Source of the DNA: an uncultured Clostridia bacterium
GTDB lineage: Bacteria; Bacillota; Clostridia; TANB77; CAG-508
NCBI GenBank assembly: GCA_934122035.1
Contig: CAKOVP010000002.1
Coordinates: forward strand, 1 to 57,356
Direction: 5' to 3'
Length of the DNA stretch: 57,356 bases
Under the pieces are notes generated by a model. The model saw only the letters and a list, made by a program, of their open reading frames with translations, had not been told where the DNA came from and did not search any database. How positions within the stretch are numbered: the stretch's first letter is position 1; each line of letters starts with the position of its first letter. The translations under genes were made by a program, and so were the position numbers. Positions 51,000 through 57,356 of this stretch are shown piece by piece.

Positions 51000-51181
51000 C
51001 GTCGATTATAGAGAGAACCTGAAACATTCCGAACCAGAAGCAAACTCTATTTTATAGGATTATATGATTTTTAGGCAAATCAAGAATACTATAACAATTA
51101 AGAGAATGGCAAATGTGAATGTATAATAAAAAATCATATAATACCAAACTTAAAGTGAAAACTTTTTGTTTGGTATTTTTT
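51000..51181 (+). ncRNA. Small RNA gene with a 5S-rRNA-like core
   Basis: A strong promoter ends at 50993 and a perfect terminator lies at 51140-51181, giving an RNA of about 180 nt with no frame. Bases 51008-51055 (TATAGAGAG..CCTGAAACATTCCGAACC-AGAAGCAAACTCTA) match helices II-III and loops B-C of 5S rRNA (CATTCCGAAC.CAGAAG..AA). ATTATTC and GAAT..ATAAT could close helix I. The 3' half does not resemble 5S helices IV-V, and an added stem (ATATGATTTTT / AAAAATCATAT) is present. It may be a derived 5S paralogue or a mimic. It is not a usual 5S gene: no 16S/23S nearby. Confidence 0.6.
51139..51181 (+). terminator. Terminator of the 5S-like RNA
   Basis: AATACCAAAC pairs perfectly with GTTTGGTATT, followed by TTTTTT. 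Confidence 0.9.
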
Positions 51182-51345
51182 CCGTGACTAAAATTATGAA
51201 AAGGAGGGCAGAGCTAAAAAAGTACAAAATTAAAGTAAAAGCTAAATTATTTTTTTAGAAAGAGAAGAAGCATGTCATAAAATATGATTAGTACAAAAAT
51301 AAAGATTGTACGAAAAACTTCTAACTACTAGAAAGGGAGGAAAGA

Positions 51346-52317
51346 ATGATTGAATTAGAAAACATTACAAAAACTTACAAAATTAGCAAAAGAAATGCAG
51401 GAATAAAAAATGCATTTAAGAGTTACTTTAAGAAGGATTACACGGAAGTAAAGGCACTAGACAATATCTCATTTAAAATAAATGAAGGAGAAATGGTTGG
51501 CTATATTGGCCCAAACGGAGCAGGAAAATCAACAACTATAAAAATTATGTGTGGAATTTTAACTCCAGATTCTGGGAAATGCATAATAGATGGTATGGTG
51601 CCATATGAAAATAGAAAAGAGTATGTAAAAAATATTGGAGTAGTGTTCGGAAATAGATCTGGACTGTGGTGGGATGTGCCAGTTGAAGATTCATTTGAAC
51701 TATTAAAAGAAATTTATAATATTCCAGATGAACAATACAGAAAGCAAAAACAACTATTAACAGAAATGCTTAATATTAAAGAAATAATAAAAACGCCTAC
51801 TAGGCAATTAAGCTTAGGACAAAGAATGAGATGCGAAATTGCAGCAGCTTTTTTACATAATCCTAAAATTGTGTTTTTAGATGAACCAACCATAGGACTA
51901 GATAGTATATCAAAACTAGCAGTAAGAGAATTTATAAAGAAAATAAACAAAGAAAAAAATACAACAATTATTCTTACAACACACGATACAGGGGACATAG
52001 AAGCATTAACGAAAAGAATAATTCTAATAGGAAAAGGTAAATTACTATTAGACGGAAACTTAAATGATTTAACAAAGAGATACAATAAAAGAATTTTAAG
52101 CATTAAATATGAAGGGGATTTACCAAGACTTTTACCACAGATGGAAGTTATAGAAAAGAGCAAAAATGAAGTAAAAATAGCAATAAATGAAAATAAAATA
52201 AAGCTTGCCGAAGCGGTAAACTTTTTATCGAGTAATTTAGACTTAAAAGACTTGGAAATACAAAACACAAGCATAGATAAAATTGTTGCAAGTCTATATA
52301 AAGAGTATCAAATTTAG
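51346..52317 (+). CDS. ABC-2 exporter ATPase
   Basis: Nucleotide-binding domain with Walker A GPNGAGKST (about residues 54-62), Q-loop region VVFGNRSGLWWDVP, signature LSLGQRMR and Walker B IVFLDEPT; the H-loop His is in LTTHDTGD. The FGNRSGLWWD motif marks the group of ATPases paired with two ABC-2 permeases of the COG4587/COG3694 type. 323 residues. GGGAGG lies 6 bases before the ATG. The two permease genes follow. Substrate unknown. Confidence 0.93.
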   Translation: MIELENITKTYKISKRNAGIKNAFKSYFKKDYTEVKALDNISFKINEGEMVGYIGPNGAGKSTTIKIMCGILTPDSGKCIIDGMVPYENRKEYVKNIGVVFGNRSGLWWDVPVEDSFELLKEIYNIPDEQYRKQKQLLTEMLNIKEIIKTPTRQLSLGQRMRCEIAAAFLHNPKIVFLDEPTIGLDSISKLAVREFIKKINKEKNTTIILTTHDTGDIEALTKRIILIGKGKLLLDGNLNDLTKRYNKRILSIKYEGDLPRLLPQMEVIEKSKNEVKIAINENKIKLAEAVNFLSSNLDLKDLEIQNTSIDKIVASLYKEYQI

Positions 52318-52358
52318 GTAAATAATAAATAGTAATTATTTAGAAAGGAGAAATTTAT

Positions 52359-53234
52359 ATGGAAAATATGGCTTTGATTTTAAAAGATGAAAAAGTAAGT
52401 AGAAGATTAAATGAAAAAATAAAAAATATTATAAGAATTTATTTTGCATATTTCAAAATAAAATTCTTAAATGAAATACAATATAAAATCCCTGCAATAG
52501 CTGGAATGTTAACACAATTCTCGTGGGGAATTATGAATATAATGTTATATCAAACTTTTATGCAAGAAGGAACGAGCGACTATACAGTGTCTCAAATGGC
52601 AACATATATTTGGCTAAATCAAGCGTTTTTTGCACTGTTTAACTTATGGGCAGTAGACAACGAAATTTTAGAAGAATGTAGAACTGGAAAAATTGCAATG
52701 GAGCTAATAAAGCCAATTGACTTGTACTTTATTTGGCATTCTAAAACACTAGGAGTAAAACTGGCAAGAGTTATATTAAGAGCAATTCCTATATTAATAG
52801 TTGCTAGTCTTCCTTTTATGGGGACATTTAGACTAAATGCACCAGTAAATATAACAGCACTGCTATTTACAATTATAACATTAATTAATTCTGTAGGAAT
52901 AATGTTAGCATATTTGATGATTATGTATATTGCAGTAATGAAAACCATTGGTTCACAAGGCTTAAGAACCGCTTTCTATTTAGTACTAAACTTCTGCTCA
53001 GGAAGCCTAGTACCAATACCATTTATGCCAGATGCAATTGTAAAAATATTGAAACTAACACCATTTTATTATATGCAAAATGTTTCATTTAACATTTATA
53101 ATGGTTATATAACAGATATGAAAGAAATAGTGAAAATAATCATATTACAATTGATATGGTTTGTTATTTTATCATTACTTGGAAAAAAGATGATGAACAA
53201 ACAAATAAAAAGAGTAGAGGTTAGTGGAGGATAG
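52359..53234 (+). CDS. ABC-2 exporter permease 1 (COG4587-like)
   Basis: Six membrane segments in 291 residues. Conserved signals are YFAYFKIKFLNEIQYKIPAIAGML, IWLNQAFFALFNLW, EILEECRTGKIAMELIKPIDLYF and SGSLVPIPFMPD, all typical of ABC2_membrane_6 permeases. It forms a heterodimer with the next gene's product. AAAGGAG lies 9 bases before the ATG. Confidence 0.88.
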   Translation: MENMALILKDEKVSRRLNEKIKNIIRIYFAYFKIKFLNEIQYKIPAIAGMLTQFSWGIMNIMLYQTFMQEGTSDYTVSQMATYIWLNQAFFALFNLWAVDNEILEECRTGKIAMELIKPIDLYFIWHSKTLGVKLARVILRAIPILIVASLPFMGTFRLNAPVNITALLFTIITLINSVGIMLAYLMIMYIAVMKTIGSQGLRTAFYLVLNFCSGSLVPIPFMPDAIVKILKLTPFYYMQNVSFNIYNGYITDMKEIVKIIILQLIWFVILSLLGKKMMNKQIKRVEVSGG

Positions 53235-53248
53235 AAAGGAGAAAGAAA

Positions 53249-54025
53249 ATGAAACTTTATTTTAAATATGTAGCAATGCAGCTAAAAGCAGAACTAGAAT
53301 ACAAAAAAGCTTTTGCATTATCTTTATTTTTTAAAATGTTATCTGCAATATCGGCACTTATTTCAATAGTATTTCTATTTGATAAATTTGGAAGCATAGC
53401 AGGTTATAGTTTTGAAGATGTATTAATTTGTTTTGTTATGTCTTTTTTAGGATTTTCACTTGCAGAGTGCTTCTTTAGAAGTTTCGACCATTTTGATAGA
53501 ATATTATCAGATGGAGAATTTGACAGACTTTTAGTTAGGCCAAGAAGCATAATATTACAAGTTCTGGGAGTGGAAGTAGAGTTTAATAGAATTGGCAGGG
53601 CAGTAGTTGCAATAGCAATATTTATTGTACTTCTTATAAAAAGACCAGAACTTTTGCAGCCAGATAAAGCGATAGCACTTTTACTTATGATAATAGGAAA
53701 TGTTGTTATATATGCGGCATTATTTATACTAAAAGCAGGAATAACATTTTTTACAGTTCAAGGATTGGAAATTATGAACATTTTTACAGATGGGGCAAGG
53801 GATTTAACTCAGTATCCATTAAATATATATCAAGAATGGATACAAAAGTTTTTAACATTTATATTACCAATTGCACTTGTTAATTATTATCCATTACTAT
53901 ATGTAATTGGAAAATCAAATAATAAATTTTATATAATTTTGCCAATCGTAGCAATGTTATTTATAATACCGTGCTATGGAGTTTGGAGAATAGGATTAAA
54001 AAGATACAAATCAATAGGTTCGTAA
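53249..54025 (+). CDS. ABC-2 exporter permease 2 (COG3694-like)
   Basis: Six membrane segments in 258 residues. Motifs are YFKYVAMQLKAELEYKKAFALSL, the FDHFDRILSDGEFDRLLVRPRSI loop and RDLTQYPLNIYQEWIQKFLTFILPIALVNYYP, diagnostic of the second permease of this exporter type. It starts 14 bases after permease 1 with GAAAGGAG upstream. A terminator follows. Confidence 0.88.
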   Translation: MKLYFKYVAMQLKAELEYKKAFALSLFFKMLSAISALISIVFLFDKFGSIAGYSFEDVLICFVMSFLGFSLAECFFRSFDHFDRILSDGEFDRLLVRPRSIILQVLGVEVEFNRIGRAVVAIAIFIVLLIKRPELLQPDKAIALLLMIIGNVVIYAALFILKAGITFFTVQGLEIMNIFTDGARDLTQYPLNIYQEWIQKFLTFILPIALVNYYPLLYVIGKSNNKFYIILPIVAMLFIIPCYGVWRIGLKRYKSIGS

Positions 54026-54043
54026 ATATATAACATAAATAGA

Positions 54044-54072
54044 GAGGCTACTTTTTAGTAGCCTCCATTTTT
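54044..54072 (+). terminator. Terminator of the ABC-2 operon
   Basis: GAGGCTACT pairs perfectly with AGTAGCCTC around TTTT, followed by ATTTTTAT. Confidence 0.88.
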
Positions 54073-54148
54073 ATATGGAATCTAAAGGGGAAGAGTTAAG
54101 ACTGAAATTTGAAAATTTTTAGTCTTGTTCTAGGCTCTTTCTAGTATA

Positions 54149-55963
54149 TTATTTTTTGAATTGTGAATTGTAAAGGTCTGCATAGAATCCGTTTTGTGCC
54201 ATTAATTCTTCGTGATTTCCTTGTTCTATGATGTTTCCTTCATTCATAACTAAAATCATATCTGCATTTCTAATTGTTGATAATCTGTGTGCAATTATGA
54301 AAGAAGTTCTGCCTTCTGTTAATTTATCCATTGCTTGTTGAACTAGTTCCTCTGTACGAGTATCTACAGAAGATGTAGCTTCGTCTAGTATTAGGAATGG
54401 AGCATCTTTTATCATACCACGTGCAATTGTTAATAATTGTTTTTGACCTGCAGAAATACTGTCATTGTCTGTTATTACTGCATCAAGTCCGCCAGGTAGA
54501 GTTTTTACGAATTTATCTATTCCAACAGTTTTTAATGCTTCCCATATTTGTTCGTCTGTAACATTTTCTTTGTTATATTTAATATTATCTCTAATTGTTC
54601 CATTAAACAACCAAGTATCTTGTAAAACCATTATGAACATATCATGTATATTTTCACGAGATAATTTTTTAATAGAAGTTCCGTCTATTGTAATATCACC
54701 ATCTGAAATATTGTAGAATTTCATAAGAAGATTTACCATAGTGGTTTTTCCAGCACCAGTTGGACCAACTATTGCAACTTTTTCACCTTGATGCACATTA
54801 CAAGAGAAGTCTTTTATAACATTTTTTTCTCCGTCATAAGAAAATTTGATGTGTTCAAAATCGATATTTCCTTTTACATCTTTTAAGCTTAAAGTTTTTG
54901 TAATGTCTTTTTGATCGTCCATTTCTGGTTCTTCTAAGAATTCGAAAATTCTTTCAGAAGCAGCTGCTGATGTTTGTAAGTTTGTCATACCTTGTGCAAT
55001 TTGAGTTAGGGGAGATGTAAATAATCTTACATACATCATAAATGCAACGATTACACCAAAAGTGATGTGACCATTCATTGTTAAAATAGCTCCAACAACG
55101 CAAACTGCAACATAACTGAAGTTACCTATAAAGTTCATAATAGGTTGCATAAGTCCAGATAAGAATTGACTCTTTCTATTACATTCATAAACTCTTTTAT
55201 TTAGTTCATCAAATTTTGAAGAAGCTTCTTTCTCGCCATTATAGGCTTTTACAACATTGTGATTTGAATATATTTCTTCGATATGACCATTTAAATTACC
55301 AAGTTCTACTTGTCTAGCATTAAAGTATTTTTGAGATTTGCCAAGTATTATAAACATAAACACAAATCCAATAAGAGAAGATAGAATACCTGTAAGTGCT
55401 AAAATCCAGCTTGTGTAGAACATCATTATAATTGAACCAATAAATAGGGTAGTAGCACCAACTAAAGTTCCTAAAGATTGATTTAACGAAGTAGATATTG
55501 TATCTACGTCGTTTGTAACTCTAGAAAGAATATCTCCGTAACTGTGAGTATCGTAATATCTAAGTGGTAATTTGTTAATCTTGTGAGATATTTGAGTACG
55601 CAAACTTTGTGCAAATCTGTTGGCAACAGTAGCCATTATAAATCCTTGAATGTAGTTAAATATTCCACTTAAGCCATATATACAAACTAGGAAAATTGAA
55701 ATAGATTTAATTGCATCAAAGTTCATACCTGTCATTAAACCTTTTGTAATTTCATCTGTTAAGTCGCTCAATTTATTTGGTCCAATAATAGAAAGTACAG
55801 AACCAAGTGCCGAAAGTACTAATGCAATTACTATAAATGGTATATATTTTTTTAGGTAATGTGTCATTTTCCTTAGAGCTTTTTTCAAATCTTTTGGCTT
55901 TTCGGCAACTCTATTTGGACCAACATTACGAGGTTTCTTTTTGTATTGTTCGTCATTATCCAT
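54149..55963 (-). CDS. Heterodimeric ABC exporter, subunit 2 (membrane plus ATPase)
   Basis: 604 residues: six membrane segments with the intracellular loop (YGDILSRVTNDVDTI) and an ATPase domain. Walker A is VGPTGAGKTT, signature SISAGQKQLLTIARG, Walker B FLILDEATSSVDT and the H-loop IAHRLST. The Glu after Walker B is present, so this is the catalytically active half. The N-terminus is basic (KKPRNVGPNRVAEKPKD). GGAGG precedes its ATG, which overlaps the upstream gene by 8 bases. Such pairs export peptides, drugs or lipids. Confidence 0.93.
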   Translation of the reverse strand: MDNDEQYKKKPRNVGPNRVAEKPKDLKKALRKMTHYLKKYIPFIVIALVLSALGSVLSIIGPNKLSDLTDEITKGLMTGMNFDAIKSISIFLVCIYGLSGIFNYIQGFIMATVANRFAQSLRTQISHKINKLPLRYYDTHSYGDILSRVTNDVDTISTSLNQSLGTLVGATTLFIGSIIMMFYTSWILALTGILSSLIGFVFMFIILGKSQKYFNARQVELGNLNGHIEEIYSNHNVVKAYNGEKEASSKFDELNKRVYECNRKSQFLSGLMQPIMNFIGNFSYVAVCVVGAILTMNGHITFGVIVAFMMYVRLFTSPLTQIAQGMTNLQTSAAASERIFEFLEEPEMDDQKDITKTLSLKDVKGNIDFEHIKFSYDGEKNVIKDFSCNVHQGEKVAIVGPTGAGKTTMVNLLMKFYNISDGDITIDGTSIKKLSRENIHDMFIMVLQDTWLFNGTIRDNIKYNKENVTDEQIWEALKTVGIDKFVKTLPGGLDAVITDNDSISAGQKQLLTIARGMIKDAPFLILDEATSSVDTRTEELVQQAMDKLTEGRTSFIIAHRLSTIRNADMILVMNEGNIIEQGNHEELMAQNGFYADLYNSQFKK

Positions 55964-57356
55964 TTTCTAATTCCTCCTTTGATAGTTGTGAGTATGCAAT
56001 TTCTTGATATACCTTACAATTTTGTAATAATTCTTTGTGAGTTCCAAGACCAACACATTCTCCGTTTTCTAATACAATAATTTTATCTGCATTTAAAATT
56101 GTACCAATTCTTTGTGCAACAATAATATTAGTTGCATCTTTAGTATATTTCTTAAGTTCTGACCTTAATTTGTAATCAGTCTTATAATCTAGGGCACTAA
56201 AAGAGTCATCGAAAATATATATTTCTGGATCTCTTGCTATGGCTCTTGCGATTGCAAGTCTTTGCTTTTGACCACCAGATACGTTAGTTCCGCCTTGTGC
56301 AATATGTGATTCATATTGTTCTGGCATTTTCTCAACAAAATCTTTTCCTTGTGCGACTGCAACAGCTTCTTTTACTTTTTCACTATCTGGTGCAAGCTTT
56401 CCGTTATCACCATATGAAACGTTGTAATTTACTGAACCACTAAACATTACAGCCTTTTGAGGAACATAGCCTAATTTGTTATGAAGTTCCTCTTGAGAAT
56501 AATCTTTAACATTAACTCCATCAACTAAAATTTCTCCAGAAGTTACATCGTAAAATCTTGGAATTAAATTTACAAGAGTTGATTTTCCAGAACCTGTAGA
56601 ACCAATTATTGCGACTGTTTCGCCTTTATTTGCCTTAAACGAAATGTTCTTTAAAACTTCTTCATCTCCATCAGGATACTTAAATGAAACATTTTTAAAT
56701 TCAATTTCACCAGTTTTTGAAGCATCATTACTTGTAACTCTATTTCCGTCTTTAACTGAAACATCAGTATCTAAAACTTCTGCAATTCTGTCTGCAGAAA
56801 CTTGAGCTCTTGGGTACATTATAAAAATCATCGCAAGCATTAGGAATGCCATAATAACTTGCATTGCGTAACTTGAAAATACAACCATATCACCAAACAA
56901 TGCAATCTTATCAGCCATACCTGCTGAATTTATTAAATAGCTACCAACAAAATAAATTGCAAGAGTAACACTGTTCATAACTAAATACATAATAGGGGAC
57001 ATAGCAACCATTGCTCTTTGGTTAAATAATTGAGTATTTGTAAGCTCGGTATTTCCGCCTTCAAATTTATCTTCTTGATACTTCTCTGCATTAAAAGCTC
57101 TAACAACACGAATACCCTTTAAATTTTCACGGGCTAAGTTGTTAATATTATCAATTAATTTTTGAACTCTCTTGAATCTTGGCATTACAGTTGCAATCAA
57201 AAAGCTAACACATAATAGAAGCACAACAACTGCTACACCAGTTATGGCACTCCATTGCCAGCTCTTATTCAAAATTTTTAACACAGCCCAAACAGCTGTA
57301 ATAGGAGCCTTTATAAGCATTTGAAGTCCCATAGAAATAAACATTTGAATATTTGT
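55956..57356 (-). CDS. Heterodimeric ABC exporter, subunit 1, N-terminus cut by window end
   Basis: The frame stays open to the last base; visible residues begin in the third membrane helix region (NIQMFISMGLQML). The ATPase domain has Walker A IGSTGSGKST, signature TNVSGGQKQRLAIARA and Walker B IYIFDDSFSALD. The Glu after Walker B is replaced by Asp (FDDS) and the switch His by Gln (VAQRIGTI), the usual mark of the degenerate site in heterodimeric exporters. It overlaps subunit 2 by 8 bases and is first in the operon. Confidence 0.93.
   Translation of the reverse strand, partial: TNIQMFISMGLQMLIKAPITAVWAVLKILNKSWQWSAITGVAVVVLLLCVSFLIATVMPRFKRVQKLIDNINNLARENLKGIRVVRAFNAEKYQEDKFEGGNTELTNTQLFNQRAMVAMSPIMYLVMNSVTLAIYFVGSYLINSAGMADKIALFGDMVVFSSYAMQVIMAFLMLAMIFIMYPRAQVSADRIAEVLDTDVSVKDGNRVTSNDASKTGEIEFKNVSFKYPDGDEEVLKNISFKANKGETVAIIGSTGSGKSTLVNLIPRFYDVTSGEILVDGVNVKDYSQEELHNKLGYVPQKAVMFSGSVNYNVSYGDNGKLAPDSEKVKEAVAVAQGKDFVEKMPEQYESHIAQGGTNVSGGQKQRLAIARAIARDPEIYIFDDSFSALDYKTDYKLRSELKKYTKDATNIIVAQRIGTILNADKIIVLENGECVGLGTHKELLQNCKVYQEIAYSQLSKEELENG

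Noticed and set aside
51000..51181. 6S RNA
   Set aside because: Length and promoter fit, but the central open bubble typical of 6S is not evident and a 5S-like motif is.
1..57356. CRISPR array
   Set aside because: No regularly spaced short repeats with unique spacers anywhere; the repeats found are long, few and intergenic.

Overview
This window is a low-G+C, spore-forming Firmicutes chromosome, most likely an uncultured Clostridia. Evidence is the strong A+T bias, AGA as the usual Arg codon and GGA as the usual Gly codon, AGGAGG-type ribosome sites, and many sporulation genes: sigH, the spoIIA operon with sigF, spoIID, a spoIIQ-like gene, spo0A, ytfJ/gerW and cotJABC. Housekeeping genes (pyk, ppaC, ychF, trmB, rsmE, rpoZ, gmk, recX, scpA), a tRNA-Thr and ABC exporters complete it.

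Layout. 1-1.8 kb: the end of an integrated element (large serine recombinase) that cuts an M14 peptidase gene. 2-4.6 kb: a DUF5684 membrane protein, a small zinc-ribbon gene whose ribosome site can be folded away, and a pilin-like surface protein. 4.8-9 kb: pyk, cotJABC, ppaC. 9.2-21.4 kb: DUF3800 gene, tRNA-Thr, sigH, ychF, spoIIAA-spoIIAB-sigF, spoIID, spoIIQ-like, a J-domain protein, a DapB-like dehydrogenase, trmB and an alpha-amylase. 22-29.3 kb: an accessory island with three tandem pilin/formylglycine-enzyme-fold genes whose 3' ends look like variable repeats of a diversity-generating retroelement (DGR), a fourth variable-repeat remnant and two Rpn-family nuclease genes. 29.5-46 kb: deaminase, MscS channel, two-component system, WG-repeat protein, Alum_res-family PLP enzyme, HI0933-family flavoprotein, YigZ, spo0A, envelope proteins, rsmE, rpoZ-gmk. 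46 kb: an orphan gene of much higher G+C. 46.6-57.4 kb: flippase, recX, scpA, DUF2953, ytfJ, a 5S-rRNA-like small RNA gene, an ABC-2 exporter and a heterodimeric ABC exporter cut by the window edge.

Main observation. Genes here that look frameshifted are all broken the same way. In spoIIAA, spoIID, the alpha-amylase and all three island pilin genes, the upstream frame reaches a CGG codon, and skipping its C (so C-GGN is read as Gly) restores the conserved protein exactly at a conserved glycine. A second such site lies in the variable repeat of the third pilin gene, where it absorbs a 7-nt insertion, and another in the spoIIAA tail. I checked every CGG on the coding strand of the native genes by eye: I found none used in frame as an ordinary Arg codon. 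The only in-frame CGG without a rescue is in the G+C-rich orphan at 46 kb. This suggests CGG is a +1 recoding codon in this lineage, either an unassigned codon that causes skipping or a quadruplet CGGN read as Gly.
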